Part shown: one piece after another, positions 29,237 through 39,788 of the stretch | How the letters are laid out: each line of letters begins with the position of its first letter | Numbering within the stretch: position 1 is the first letter of the stretch | NCBI RefSeq assembly: GCF_000971335.1 | Contig: NZ_JZJL01000009.1 | Span: forward strand, 1-64,000 | Direction: 5' to 3' | DNA: 64,000 nt | Origin: Chromobacterium vaccinii | GTDB lineage: Bacteria; Pseudomonadota; Gammaproteobacteria; Burkholderiales; Chromobacteriaceae | Made by a program: the position numbers and the translations under genes | The notes under the pieces: generated by a model | Databases searched by the model: none | Told to the model about the DNA's origin: nothing | Seen by the model: only the letters and a program-made list of their open reading frames with translations

Positions 29237-29293
29237 CAAGCCGCAGCCGCTCTGGCTTTCGCGGCAGATAGGGACCGCGCCCTCGACGTGCCA

Positions 29294-29316
29294 ACGCCGA
29301 CCTTGTGGGTCGGCGT
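29294..29316. terminator. Hairpin between convergent small-membrane-protein and leuA genes
   Basis: ACGCCGACC (29294-29302) and GGTCGGCGT (29308-29316) form a perfect 9-bp stem with a 5-nt loop. There is no immediate T-tract. It lies in the 272-bp gene-free stretch 29237-29508, in which I see nothing else of note. Confidence 0.4.
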
Positions 29317-29508
29317 CGTGCCGTCGGCCTTTTGAGCGTGGGCGCGATGATTTCGGCCGGATAGGCCTGCGCAGGATTTCACGCGGGATGGAGTGAAAGC
29401 CTTTTGGCTTGGCGGCTCGGGCCGCGGGGCGCAACGACAAGAACGGGATGGAAAACCTTGCCGCCTCCCCACGGCCACGAGCCGCCGCGCCGGGAAACTT
29501 CAGTCGGC

Positions 29509-31296
29509 TCAGACCACGGCCTGAGCGCTCACCTTCTCCTCTACGGTCAGCTTGTTCAGCGCCGACAGATAAGCTTTGGCGCTGGCGACGATGATGTCGG
29601 TGTCTGCGCCCTGGCCGTTGACGATGCGGCCGTCGCGCGACAGGCGCACCGTCACCTCGCCCTGGGACTCGGTGCCCTTGGTGATGGCGTTCACCGAATA
29701 CAGCTCCAGCTCGGCGCCGCTGTCGACCACCGCTTCGATCGCCTTGAACGCCGCGTCCACCGGGCCGGAGCCGCTGGACTCGCCGCGCTGCTCCTCGCCG
29801 TGCTCGACGAACACGATGCTGGCCAACGGCGGCTCGCCGGTTTCGCTGACCACTTTAAGCGACACCAGCTTGTAGTCCTCGCGCTCGATGTTCACCATCT
29901 CGTCGGACACCAGCGCGTGCAGGTCTTCGTCGAAGATCTCGCGCTTCTTGTCGGCCAGCTCCTTGAAGCGGGCGAAGGCGGCGTTCAATGCCTCCTCGCT
30001 GTCCAGCACGATGCCCAGCTCGGACAACTTGGTCTTGAACGCGTTGCGGCCGGACAATTTGCCCAGAGTCAGGCGGTTGGCGCTCCAGCCCACCGATTCG
30101 GCCGACATGATTTCATAGGTTTCGCGGTGTTTCAGCACGCCGTCCTGATGGATGCCGGACTCGTGGGCGAAGGCGTTGGCGCCGACGATGGCCTTGTTCG
30201 GCTGCACCGGATAGCCGGTGACGGTGGACACCAGCTTGGATGCCGGTACGATCTGCGTGGCATCGACGCGGCTGTCCACGCCGAACACGTCGCGGCGGGT
30301 CTTCACCGCCATCACGATCTCTTCCAGACTGGCGTTGCCGGCGCGCTCGCCCAGGCCGTTGATGGTGCACTCCACCTGGCGCGCGCCGCCCAGCACAGCC
30401 GCCAGGCTGTTGGCCACCGCCATGCCCAGGTCGTTATGGCAATGGGCGGACCAGACCACCTTGTCGCCGCCCGGGGTGCGGGCGATCAGCTCGCGGAAGA
30501 AGGCTTCGGTCAGTCGCGGCACCGCGTAGCCGACGGTGTCCGGCACGTTCAGCGTGGTGGCGCCGGCCTTGATCACCTCGCCGAAGATGCGGGCCAGGAA
30601 GTCGATGTCGGAACGCAAGGCGTCCTCGGCGGAGAATTCGACGTCGTCGGTGTATTCGCGGGCGATCGTCACCGCCTTCACCGCAGCCGCCACCACCTCG
30701 TCCGCGCTCATGCGCAGCTTCTTTTCCATGTGGATGGGACTGGTGGCGATAAAGGTGTGGATGCGGCCGCGCGCGGCCGGCTTGATCGCTTCGCCGGCGG
30801 CGCGCACATCGCGCTCGTTGGCGCGCGCCAGACTACAGACAGTGGAATCCTTGATGGTTTCTGCGATCGCGCGGATGGCGTCGAAATCGCCGGGGCTGGC
30901 GGCGGCGAAGCCGGCTTCGATGATGTCCACGCCCAGGCGCTCCAGTTGGCGCGCGATGCGGATTTTCTCTTCCTTGGTCATCGAGGCGCCCGGCGACTGC
31001 TCGCCGTCGCGCAAGGTGGTGTCGAAAATGTAGAGGCGCTCGCCCATGTCGATAGTTCTCCCTGCCGCCTGGTTCGGCTCTCCGACCAGATAGTCGTTGA
31101 AATCAAAGCGCCTGCCCTGCCCTGCGGCCAGTTGCGCCAGCCGGCTCAACTGGGTCAGCGGCAGGCTGCCGCGTTCCCTCCATTTGTATATCGCTGCGCG
31201 GCTCACCGGCTCGTCGGGGAACAGACGGTTCAGTTCGTCGGCCAGATGGCTCGGCCCGCCGAAGTCCGCGACCAGTCGTTCGATATCCACTTGCAT
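29509..31296 (-). CDS. leuA: 2-isopropylmalate synthase with N-terminal HTH extension
   Basis: This 595-residue frame has LeuA from Met84 onward: [16 protein letters not shown], then [16 protein letters not shown] with metal His, [13 protein letters not shown], and a C-terminal leucine-sensing regulatory domain. LeuA condenses acetyl-CoA with 2-oxoisovalerate at the start of leucine synthesis. Residues 1-83 are an extra, in-frame helix-turn-helix-like domain ([26 protein letters not shown]). ATG 31296 has an ideal AGGAG 7-8 nt upstream. ATG 31047 (Met84, conventional 512-residue LeuA) also has GGGAG about 10 nt upstream. Both products may be made. The core enzyme is certain; the role of the extension is not. 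Confidence 0.93.
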   Translation of the reverse strand: MQVDIERLVADFGGPSHLADELNRLFPDEPVSRAAIYKWRERGSLPLTQLSRLAQLAAGQGRRFDFNDYLVGEPNQAAGRTIDMGERLYIFDTTLRDGEQSPGASMTKEEKIRIARQLERLGVDIIEAGFAAASPGDFDAIRAIAETIKDSTVCSLARANERDVRAAGEAIKPAARGRIHTFIATSPIHMEKKLRMSADEVVAAAVKAVTIAREYTDDVEFSAEDALRSDIDFLARIFGEVIKAGATTLNVPDTVGYAVPRLTEAFFRELIARTPGGDKVVWSAHCHNDLGMAVANSLAAVLGGARQVECTINGLGERAGNASLEEIVMAVKTRRDVFGVDSRVDATQIVPASKLVSTVTGYPVQPNKAIVGANAFAHESGIHQDGVLKHRETYEIMSAESVGWSANRLTLGKLSGRNAFKTKLSELGIVLDSEEALNAAFARFKELADKKREIFDEDLHALVSDEMVNIEREDYKLVSLKVVSETGEPPLASIVFVEHGEEQRGESSGSGPVDAAFKAIEAVVDSGAELELYSVNAITKGTESQGEVTVRLSRDGRIVNGQGADTDIIVASAKAYLSALNKLTVEEKVSAQAVV

Positions 31297-31354
31297 CAAT
31301 GTGCTCCTGCAGCATGTTTTGAACCAGACTACTCAATCATGAGACACAAGGTCA

Positions 31355-31418
31355 AATTTGACAGGGAAAATCTGTATCAAATTCGTCACATGACATGTCT
31401 AACTTTATTTTTTAGACA
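31355..31418. promoter_or_regulatory. Two inverted repeats upstream of leuA
   Basis: AATTTGA (31355-31361) and TCAAATT (31377-31383) are perfect inverted repeats 15 nt apart. TGTCTAA (31396-31402) and TTAGACA (31412-31418) are a second pair 9 nt apart. The stretch is AT-rich and lies 60-120 bp before the leuA start. They could be operators for a regulator or for the LeuA HTH domain; this is speculation from position. Confidence 0.35.
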
Positions 31419-31436
31419 AATTGTAGAATTTAATAA

Positions 31437-31452
31437 GGCGCCATCTGGCGCC
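31437..31452 (-). terminator. Hairpin after the sensor kinase gene
   Basis: GGCGCCA and TGGCGCC form a perfect 7-bp stem with a 2-nt centre. On the minus strand they are followed by TTATTAAATT. This probably ends the two-component operon. Confidence 0.55.
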
Positions 31453-31473
31453 CGCACAAACGTGGCAAAGCAT

Positions 31474-32877
31474 CTAACTTGGCGACAGCCAGGGCAGGCT
31501 GACATGAAACGCCACGCCCCGGCCTTCCAGCCCCTCCGCCATCCGGATGCGGCCGCCTTGCGCCCGCACCGCCTGCCAAACAATGGCGAGCCCCAGGCCG
31601 GAACCCGGAGCAGATGCAGCCCTGCCCCGGTAAAAGCGTTCGAACAGATGCGGTTTGTCCTCGACGGCGATGCCAGGCCCGTCATCCGCCACCGCCAACT
31701 CTATCCGTCCATCGGCGGCGGCAAGGCGCACCCGGACGCGACCGCCGGCTCGGCCATACGCCACCGCATTGGACAGTAAATTGTCGACAATCGAGAGGAA
31801 GGAAACCAAGGCCAGGCTGGCCAGCAAACCATCAGGCGAGTCCAGCTCCAGCTCCATGCCCTTTTCTTCCGCCCGCGGCGACAAGCCGATCAAGGCATTG
31901 CGCGTCACCTCGACCAGATCGACCTGTTGCCGGCGCTCGCTCTCCACGCCTTCCAGCGCCGCCAGCCGCAACAGCTGCTGCACCAAATGGGAATGCCGGG
32001 CCACCGCCTGCTCCAAAGCGGCCAGGTTTTGCTGCCTGGCCTCGGCATCCTCCTCGCGAGCCAAGGCATGCGCCTGCGTGGAAATCACCGCCAACGGCGT
32101 GCGCATCTCATGGGCGGCATCCTGCACGATGGCGCGTTCGCGAGCGATGCTGTCGCGGCTGCGCCTCAGCAACTGGTCCAGCGCCTGGACAATGGGCTTC
32201 AACTCCCGGTAGGGCAAGCTCATGGACAAAGGAGAAAAATCATCGGAGGCGCGACGGTTCAGATAATCGGCCAAGCGCCTCAGCGGCAGCAAGCCGCGCG
32301 AAATGGCGAGCCACAGCGGCAGCAGGATTAGCGAAAAAGCAATGACCAAGGGCGCGATATATTGCTTAGTGATGAAAGGCAGCACTTCCTCGTCTGGAAT
32401 CAGCGGTTCGAACACAGTCAAATATCCAGCGGGATAGAGACGCTCCGCCACCCGATACGCTTTTCCTTTCAGCTGAACCACGCCCTTATTCAAATCGCGC
32501 GCCGGCAGCGCGGTGGCCGGGGCGCCCGGCGAAGCGTAGATCCGCTCGCCTTGCCGCGTGCGCGCGGAAATCAACAAATCGCCCGGGTGATCGATTTCGA
32601 CCTTGGAAGCCACGTTGATGCGCCGCGATGCGTTGAATAAGCGATCCGCCGTCTGCAAGGCTTGCCGATTTTGCTCCATTCGGCCAGGCGACAGCACCTC
32701 GGAAAGCAGATCGGTCACGTTCCACAAAACTTGGCGGCGGGATTCCGACGACCTCGACTCCTGGTATTCCCGCCCGACCAGCGCCAGCCATATCAAGGCG
32801 AAAGCCAGCAACAAAGCCAGCAACACCCGCCTCGTCAGCGACGGCGCCAAACCGTCCGCCAGCCGCTTAAACCACAT
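31474..32877 (-). CDS. Sensor histidine kinase (QseC-like architecture)
   Basis: This 467-residue membrane kinase has TM1 at about 19-38, a periplasmic sensor domain to about 165, TM2 at about 172-192, a HAMP-like linker, an H-box (QDAAHEMRTPLAVIS, phospho-His at about 257) and a HATPase_c domain with N-box DNLLSNAVAYG and G-boxes ADDGPGI and GSGLGLAIV. Its start overlaps the response-regulator end by 11 nt, so the two are coupled. The signal is unknown. Neighbouring genes are leuA and the DUF2860 outer-membrane protein. Confidence 0.92.
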   Translation of the reverse strand: MWFKRLADGLAPSLTRRVLLALLLAFALIWLALVGREYQESRSSESRRQVLWNVTDLLSEVLSPGRMEQNRQALQTADRLFNASRRINVASKVEIDHPGDLLISARTRQGERIYASPGAPATALPARDLNKGVVQLKGKAYRVAERLYPAGYLTVFEPLIPDEEVLPFITKQYIAPLVIAFSLILLPLWLAISRGLLPLRRLADYLNRRASDDFSPLSMSLPYRELKPIVQALDQLLRRSRDSIARERAIVQDAAHEMRTPLAVISTQAHALAREEDAEARQQNLAALEQAVARHSHLVQQLLRLAALEGVESERRQQVDLVEVTRNALIGLSPRAEEKGMELELDSPDGLLASLALVSFLSIVDNLLSNAVAYGRAGGRVRVRLAAADGRIELAVADDGPGIAVEDKPHLFERFYRGRAASAPGSGLGLAIVWQAVRAQGGRIRMAEGLEGRGVAFHVSLPWLSPS

Positions 32878-33523
32878 ATTGATAGCCCACGCCGCGCACG
32901 GTGCGGATGCGTTCGGCGCCTATCTTGCGGCGCAGATTGGACAAGTGCACCTCTATCGTCGCGCCGTCGACAATATCGCCAAGCGGCTCCAGGCGTTGCC
33001 CCAGCACCGTCTTCGACACGATGCGGCCAGGATCGCGCGCCAGTTCCACCAATAATCGGAATTCGCGAGGCGACAAGTCCAACGCCAGGCCGTCCAGCCA
33101 AGCCAAGTGCACGCGGGGCTTGAGGCTCAGCGCGCCCAGGCTCCAGACTTCGCTGGCCTGGCGGGCGCTGCGGCGGCATACCGCCCGCACTCTCGACACC
33201 ATTTCCGACACCGCGAACGGCTTGCACAGATAATCGTCGGCGCCATCGTCCAAACCCGCCAATTTATCGTTCAAATCGGCGCTGGCCGTGATCATGATCA
33301 CCGGCACGGCGATCTGCCTGGCCCGCCAGGCGCGCAACAATGCCAAACCGCTGCCGTCCGGCAGACCCAAGTCCAGCAATACGCAATCGAACCGGTCCGG
33401 CTCGAACAGTGCGTCCGCATCCGCCAGCTGGCGCACCCATTCGGTCGTCACCGCTTCGGCTTTCAACGCGGCCTGCAAAGCCCGCCCCAGGTCCAAGTCA
33501 TCCTCAACAATCAATAGATGCAT
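32867..33523 (-). CDS. OmpR-family response regulator
   Basis: This 218-residue protein has a receiver domain (acidic EDD at about 7-9, phospho-Asp in CVLLDLGLPDG at about 51, Lys in CKPF) and a winged-helix DNA-binding domain (LSPREFRLLVELARDPGRIVSK, RTVRGVGYQYV). ATG 33523 begins MHLLIVEDD; upstream codons are not receiver-like. It is divergent from the DUF2860 gene, and a tandem GCATACGCATAC lies between them (33566-33577), a possible binding half-site pair. The regulon is unknown. Confidence 0.92.
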   Translation of the reverse strand: MHLLIVEDDLDLGRALQAALKAEAVTTEWVRQLADADALFEPDRFDCVLLDLGLPDGSGLALLRAWRARQIAVPVIMITASADLNDKLAGLDDGADDYLCKPFAVSEMVSRVRAVCRRSARQASEVWSLGALSLKPRVHLAWLDGLALDLSPREFRLLVELARDPGRIVSKTVLGQRLEPLGDIVDGATIEVHLSNLRRKIGAERIRTVRGVGYQYVV

Positions 33524-33729
33524 TTTCGTTTTCACCGCGACAATCTTTGGCTTAGCAAAAGGTTGGCATACGCATACTTGCGCCATGCGAACGGGATGCC
33601 CTCTCTTTGCGCTGGCCATGGAGTATATGGTCGCGCGCTCAAGACAGACAATCGGCTTGGCCATCCAAGGCCAGGATGAATTGCCCGCCCGGCGACCCGC
33701 TCTTTTCACTCCATCCAAAGGAATATCCG

Positions 33730-34716
33730 ATGAAACATCATGCCGTATTGATACTGCTCGCACCTTTGCTGGCAGTCGCCGCAGAGAATGAACAAGACGG
33801 TTTCTCCGGGACCTTCCAGCTAGGCGTCAGCCACTATCAACTGGCCAGCAATTTCCTCAAGGCGCCGAACGACGGCCGCCCCAGCGCCGCCAGCCTGACG
33901 CAATCGCCGGCTTCGCAATCCGGCACCGCCCCCCTGTTCGAAGGCGAATGGAGCTATGGCTTCGCCGGCACTGGCACCCGGCTCTTCATCTCTCCTTCCA
34001 ACACCACCTCCTTCGCTGCGGGAGGCGGCATGCAGTTCGGCGTGCGCCAGCAACTGCCGCAAGCCGGCGCGGTGTCGGCGGCGCTGACTTATGGCGAGAG
34101 CGAAGTATGGCTGGACCCCTATGCCTTGAATGTCGCCCGCCAGGACGGCAAGCTGAAAAGCGCGGGTCTGGCGCTAGGCTGGTCGAACATCCTGAATACG
34201 CTGTTCAGCGCCAACTTCAGCTATGCCAGGCAAAAGCTGGGCAATGAGCAAAGCGGACAGGCGCAAGGCTTGACGCTGGCCAATCAAGCCCTGCTGCAGC
34301 GCAATGGCAACAACTATGGCGTCCAAGCCGCTTATGCCTGGAAATTGGACAACCAGGGCGCGCATACGCTGTCCCCTGGCCTGATATACGCGCGCGCGGA
34401 TCTGGACGGCAAGGCGATGAGCACCCGACGCTACGGGGTTCAATTGGCTTACGCCTACCAAGGCGCGGACTGGGACGCCACGACCTCGCTCGTCGCGCTT
34501 CGCACCCGCTATCAAGCCGGCAATCCGGTCTTCTCCGGCCAGAAAGCGGATAGCCGCAACGCTTTGCTCAGCCTGGGCCTGACCCGGAAAAACCTGTTCG
34601 GCGCCAAGGCCTGGTCCGCCTTTCTCAGCGGCAACTATGGCCGCTCCAACTCGGACCTCGCTTATTTCAACGAGCATATCCGGGAAGTGTCCATCGGCAT
34701 GGGCTACCATTTCTGA
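33730..34716 (+). CDS. DUF2860 outer-membrane protein
   Basis: This 328-residue protein has a signal peptide (AVLILLAPLLAVAA) and a beta-barrel pattern ending in IGMGYHF, a C-terminal Phe as recognised by the BAM machinery. Segments GFSGTFQLGV, WLDPYALN, NQALLQRNG and RYQAGNPVFS resemble Vibrio-type DUF2860 proteins as I remember them. Its function is unknown; a porin or surface protein is likely. ATG 33730 is chosen as the signal-peptide start. It is divergent from the two-component system, which may control it. Confidence 0.8.
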   Translation: MKHHAVLILLAPLLAVAAENEQDGFSGTFQLGVSHYQLASNFLKAPNDGRPSAASLTQSPASQSGTAPLFEGEWSYGFAGTGTRLFISPSNTTSFAAGGGMQFGVRQQLPQAGAVSAALTYGESEVWLDPYALNVARQDGKLKSAGLALGWSNILNTLFSANFSYARQKLGNEQSGQAQGLTLANQALLQRNGNNYGVQAAYAWKLDNQGAHTLSPGLIYARADLDGKAMSTRRYGVQLAYAYQGADWDATTSLVALRTRYQAGNPVFSGQKADSRNALLSLGLTRKNLFGAKAWSAFLSGNYGRSNSDLAYFNEHIREVSIGMGYHF

Positions 34717-34926
34717 TCCAGCCGAAACGCGCGGCTATCGTCGCCAAGGCGCACGCTGGCGGCCCGCCATTCAGCGCGGCGCCGGATGGCTGCGGCGCTT
34801 TCTGTCGCGCGCTCGGCCATCAGGTGAAATCGGCATGGCCCGCGCGAAAGCGCCGCGTCATCGGCGGACGGCGGGCCAGCCCCGCTTAGCTGCGATATAA
34901 TGGGCGGTTAAACTCATCATCAGGAA

Positions 34927-35775
34927 ATGCCCGTGTCCGAGCGCCTGTTCGTGCTGTCTCAACATATCCTGCCCAAACTGGCGCTGACCCGGCTGGCAGG
35001 CTGCTTCGCCGGCTGGAAGGGCGGCGGCGTCACCACGGCCGCCATCCGCCGTTTCATCGCCCGCTACCACGTCGACATGAGCGAAGCCGCCAACAGCGAT
35101 CCGGCGGCCTACGCCACCTTCAACGACTTCTTCACCCGCGCGCTGCGGCCCGGCGCGCGGCCGCTGGCCGACGCCCGCCTGCTTTGCCCGGTGGACGGCG
35201 CGGTCAGCCAGCTGGGCCCGATAGACAGCGGCCGCATTTTCCAGGCCAAGGGCCGCGACTACAGCGCCGCGGCGCTGCTGGCCGGCGACGCCGAGCTGGC
35301 CGCCCGCTTCGCCGACGGCCACTTCGCCACCATCTACCTCAGCCCGCGCGATTACCATCGCATCCACATGCCCTGCGCCGGCAGGCTGCTGGAAATGACC
35401 TACGTGCCCGGCGAGCTGTACTCGGTGAATCCCGCCACCGCGCGCGGCGTGGACCGGCTGTTCGCGCGCAACGAGCGCGTGGTGTGCGTATTCGAAGACG
35501 AGCAGGGACAACCGTTCGTGATGGTGCTGGTGGGCGCCACCATCGTCGGCAGCATGGCCACCGTCTGGCACGGCGTGGTCAATCCGCCGCGCCGTCCGGC
35601 GCTGGAGAAATGGGATTACCGCGGCCAGGACATCCGCCTGGCCAAGGGCGAGGAAATGGGCCGCTTCCTGCTGGGCTCCACCGTGGTGCTGTTGTTCCCG
35701 GCCGGCCCGCTGAAATTCAATCCGCAATGGCAGGCGGCCAGCCCGGTTCGGCTGGGCGAGTCGATGGCGTCGTAA
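34927..35775 (+). CDS. psd: Phosphatidylserine decarboxylase
   Basis: This 282-residue proenzyme makes phosphatidylethanolamine. The LGST motif at 249-252 marks self-cleavage before Ser251, which creates the pyruvoyl group. LSPRDYHRIHMP supplies the conserved Asp-His and His, and NDFFTRALRPGARP is typical of the short family. AGGAA is too close to ATG 34927 but ideally spaced for GTG 34933, so translation may begin two codons later. In many betaproteobacteria psd sits between ilvC and leuA; here it is nearby but on the opposite strand. Confidence 0.95.
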   Translation: MPVSERLFVLSQHILPKLALTRLAGCFAGWKGGGVTTAAIRRFIARYHVDMSEAANSDPAAYATFNDFFTRALRPGARPLADARLLCPVDGAVSQLGPIDSGRIFQAKGRDYSAAALLAGDAELAARFADGHFATIYLSPRDYHRIHMPCAGRLLEMTYVPGELYSVNPATARGVDRLFARNERVVCVFEDEQGQPFVMVLVGATIVGSMATVWHGVVNPPRRPALEKWDYRGQDIRLAKGEEMGRFLLGSTVVLLFPAGPLKFNPQWQAASPVRLGESMAS

Positions 35776-35799
35776 AGCCGCGCCGCGGATTGGGACGCA

Positions 35800-35849
35800 A
35801 AACGGCTGTCCTTTGTACGCAGCGCCCACTGCGATATGGACAGCCGTTT
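35800..35849. terminator. Long nested hairpin between psd and a lipoprotein gene
   Basis: AAACGGCTGTCC (35800-35811) pairs perfectly with GGACAGCCGTTT (35838-35849). Inside, CGCAG (35818-35822) pairs with CTGCG (35829-35833). On the minus strand the stem is followed by TTTTGC. It probably terminates the convergent transcripts. Confidence 0.5.
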
Positions 35850-35916
35850 GTCCAAGCCGCGCCAGCCACAACCGCTGGCCAAGGCCGACAGAACGTACGC
35901 GAAGCGATGCCCTAGC

Positions 35917-36279
35917 TTACTCGCACTTGCACTGCAGCGTGACCTTGTAGTCCTCATCCCCGCCGCGGGAAACAATGCCCAGCGTGCCCAGCTTGAGCAC
36001 GATGTCCGCGGCGGTTTTCGCCGCCTTCATCACCTCGCCGTCCCCCTGGTCTTTGGATTCTTCCTTCCGATCCAGGATGACCAGCTTCTTGTCTTGCTTC
36101 TTGCAAACCTCGCCAGCCTTGCCGACGGCGTTTTCCACCGCATCCTTGTACGAAGCCGCAGTGGCCACCGCGGTAAAGCTGCCTTCCTGCTGCGGCAGGA
36201 TCGTGGCCTTGAACGAAGAGCAGGCCGACAACCCTAAAACAGCCCCCGCCAATAACAACAAATGCATCTGATGTTTCAT
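35917..36279 (-). CDS. DUF4156-like lipoprotein
   Basis: This 120-residue lipoprotein has a signal peptide with lipobox LSAC (Cys20). The rest has a short basic/acidic segment (CKKQDKKLVILDRKEESKDQG) and ends LQCKCE. The pattern resembles DUF4156 lipoproteins of unknown function. The upstream 126 bp (36280-36405) is AT-rich and holds its promoter. It is a single gene with no functional context. Confidence 0.6.
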   Translation of the reverse strand: MKHQMHLLLLAGAVLGLSACSSFKATILPQQEGSFTAVATAASYKDAVENAVGKAGEVCKKQDKKLVILDRKEESKDQGDGEVMKAAKTAADIVLKLGTLGIVSRGGDEDYKVTLQCKCE

Positions 36280-36405
36280 GAACTTATCTTGGTTTTCAAC
36301 AGCTTTTCAGCAGTAGATCAATTACTCGGAATCTACAATATTAATGAAAACTAACATTTACTACAAAGTTTATTTATAAGTTTATTTCTTTATGTTATTT
36401 ACGTG

Positions 36406-36428
36406 AAAAAGCCGGGCTCTCGCCCGGC
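36406..36428 (-). terminator. Terminator of the ilvIHC operon
   Basis: On the minus strand GCCGGGC-GAGA-GCCCGGC is followed by TTTTT (complement of 36406-36410). It lies 29 nt after the ilvC stop. Confidence 0.88.
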
Positions 36429-36457
36429 TTCGTCATCGACAACAGACCGTTGATCGA

Positions 36458-37498
<1,041 letters not shown>

Positions 37499-37519
37499 CT
37501 AAGGGACTTGCAGTCCAGC

Positions 37520-38011
37520 TCAGATTTTCAGAACCCGCTCGCCTCGACCGATGCCGGATGCGCCGGTACGGACCGTTTCCAGGATCACTGTGCGGTCCAC
37601 CGCCTCGATAAAGGCGCCGAGCTTGTCGCTCGTACCAGTCAGCTCGATGGTGTAAGTCTTTTCCGTCACGTCGATGATGCGTCCGCGGAAGATGTCGGCC
37701 ATCCGCTTCATCTCCTCGCGGTCCTTGCCTACGGCGCGGACCTTGATCAGCATCATCTCGCGTTCGATGTGCTCGGATTCGTTGAGGTCTATCACCTTGA
37801 CCACCTCGATCAGCTTGTTGAGCTGCTTGGTGATCTGCTCGATGACTTCGTCGGAACCGTGGGTGACGATGGTCATCCGCGACAATGTCGGGTCCTCGGT
37901 GGTGGACACTGTCAGCGAATCGATGTTGTAGGCGCGGGCCGAAAACAGCCCGACGACGCGCGACAGCGCGCCCGCCTCGTTTTCCAGAAGTATGGATAAG
38001 ATGTGTCGCAT
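37520..38011 (-). CDS. ilvH: Acetolactate synthase small (regulatory) subunit
   Basis: This 163-residue protein, the same length as E. coli IlvH, has an N-terminal ACT domain (HILSILLENEAGALSRVVGLFSARAYNI) and a C-terminal ALS-type domain. It gives valine feedback control to IlvI. ATG 38011 is chosen by homology; ten residues upstream are not conserved. It lies 10 nt after ilvI. Confidence 0.96.
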   Translation of the reverse strand: MRHILSILLENEAGALSRVVGLFSARAYNIDSLTVSTTEDPTLSRMTIVTHGSDEVIEQITKQLNKLIEVVKVIDLNESEHIEREMMLIKVRAVGKDREEMKRMADIFRGRIIDVTEKTYTIELTGTSDKLGAFIEAVDRTVILETVRTGASGIGRGERVLKI

Positions 38012-38021
38012 GCCGGCCGCC

Positions 38022-39788
38022 TTAGCACATATTGCCGTAGTCACGGTTGTTCTCGAAAGGCACCTGCTGGATGGCGCGCATGTGCGCCGGCAGGTCCATC
38101 TGATCCAGGCCCTTGCCGTTCTGGATCATCGGGAACACGTTCTCCGACTGGTCGGTGCGGAAGTCCAGGAACACCAGGCGCTCCTTCAGCTTGTCGCTGA
38201 ACGCCTCGCGCAGCACCGGCTCCACGTCGGCCGGATTCTCCACCTTGAAGCCGACATGGCCGTAAGCCTCGGCTATCTTGACGAAGTCCGGCAGCGCGTC
38301 CATGTAGGACTCGGAGTAGCGGGTGCCGTAGAAGAACTCCTGCCACTGGCGCACCATGCCCAGGTAGCGGTTGTTCAGCGCCACCACCTTCACCGGCGTG
38401 TGGTACTGCTTGGCGGTGGACAGCTCCTGGATGTTCATCTGGATCGAACCCTCGCCGGTGATGCAGGCCACCTGGGCGTTGGGGTTGGCCAGCTGCGCGC
38501 CGATGGCCGCCGGCAGGCCGAAGCCCATGGTGCCGAGGCCGCCGGAATTCAGCCATTGCTTGGGCCGGTCGAACTTGTAGTACTGCGCCGCCCACATCTG
38601 GTGCTGGCCGACGTCGGAGGTGACGATGGCCTGGCCGCCGGTGATGTCATACAGCGTCTGCACCACCATCTGCGGCTTGATCAGCTCGTCGGACGGCGTA
38701 TACAGCAGACAGTCGTGTCCGCGCCATTCCTCGATCTGCTTCCACCACTGGTTCAGCGCCGAGCCATCCGGCTTCTGGCCGGATTGCTTGAGCTGGTCCA
38801 GCATCTCGCGCAGCACCAGCTTGACGTCGCCGACGATGGGTATGTCGGCCTTGACGCGCTTGGAGATCGACGACGGATCGACGTCGATGTGGATGATCTT
38901 CTTGGCCTGGCCGAGGAAGTGCGACGGCACGCTGATCACGCGGTCGTCGAAGCGCGCGCCCACGGCGATCAGCACGTCGCAGTACTGCATCGCCATATTG
39001 GCTTCGTAGGTGCCGTGCATGCCCAGCATGCCCAGGAACTGGCGATCCGAGCCCGGATAGGCGCCCAAACCCATCAGCGTGTTGGTGCACGGCAGGTTCA
39101 GGGACCGCACCAGCTCGGTCACCTCGGCCTCGGCGCGGCCCTGCACCGCGCCGCCGCCGACATAGATATAAGGACGCTTGGCCTCAAGCAGCAGGTTCAC
39201 TGCCTTCTTGATCTGTCCGCTGTGCCCGCGGGTGGCCGGCACGTAAGAGCGGATGTGCACGCTGTCCGGATAGCGGAACTCGGCGCGCGCCTGGGTAATG
39301 TCCTTGGGGATATCCACCACCACTGGGCCGGGACGGCCGCTCATGGCGATGTAGAACGCCTTCTTGATGGTCGCGGCGATCTCGTTCACGTCCTTGACCA
39401 GGAAGTTGTGCTTCACACAGGGACGGGTGATGCCCACCATGTCCACTTCCTGGAACGCGTCCAGGCCGATGGCCGGAGAAGGCACCTGGCCCGAGATCAC
39501 CACCATCGGGATGGAGTCCATGTAGGCGGTGGCGATGCCGGTCACGGCATTGGTCGCGCCGGGACCGGAGGTCACCAGCGCCACGCCCACCTTGTCGCTG
39601 GAGCGGGAATAGGCGTCGGCGGCGTGGACGGCCGCCTGTTCATGCCTCACCAGCACATGTTTGAATTTGTCCTGTCGGAAGATGGCATCGTAGATTTCCA
39701 GTACTGCGCCCCCTGGGTAGCCGAAGACGAATTCGACCCCCTCTTCCTGCAGGCAGCGGACTACTATTTCGGCGCCCGATATCTGCAT
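38022..39788 (-). CDS. ilvI: Acetolactate synthase large (catalytic) subunit
   Basis: This 588-residue TPP enzyme has EFVFGYPGGAVLEIYD with the catalytic Glu, GPGATNAVTGIATAYMDSIP, an FAD-binding centre, and the TPP motif GEGSIQMNIQELSTA. It condenses pyruvate with pyruvate or 2-oxobutyrate. ATG 39788 (MQISGAEIVV) follows AGAGG closely; ATG 39815 is possible but has a poor site. Upstream on the minus strand a TTGACC (39855-39860) could be a -35. No leader peptide rich in Ile, Leu or Val codons was seen. Confidence 0.96.
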   Translation of the reverse strand: MQISGAEIVVRCLQEEGVEFVFGYPGGAVLEIYDAIFRQDKFKHVLVRHEQAAVHAADAYSRSSDKVGVALVTSGPGATNAVTGIATAYMDSIPMVVISGQVPSPAIGLDAFQEVDMVGITRPCVKHNFLVKDVNEIAATIKKAFYIAMSGRPGPVVVDIPKDITQARAEFRYPDSVHIRSYVPATRGHSGQIKKAVNLLLEAKRPYIYVGGGAVQGRAEAEVTELVRSLNLPCTNTLMGLGAYPGSDRQFLGMLGMHGTYEANMAMQYCDVLIAVGARFDDRVISVPSHFLGQAKKIIHIDVDPSSISKRVKADIPIVGDVKLVLREMLDQLKQSGQKPDGSALNQWWKQIEEWRGHDCLLYTPSDELIKPQMVVQTLYDITGGQAIVTSDVGQHQMWAAQYYKFDRPKQWLNSGGLGTMGFGLPAAIGAQLANPNAQVACITGEGSIQMNIQELSTAKQYHTPVKVVALNNRYLGMVRQWQEFFYGTRYSESYMDALPDFVKIAEAYGHVGFKVENPADVEPVLREAFSDKLKERLVFLDFRTDQSENVFPMIQNGKGLDQMDLPAHMRAIQQVPFENNRDYGNMC

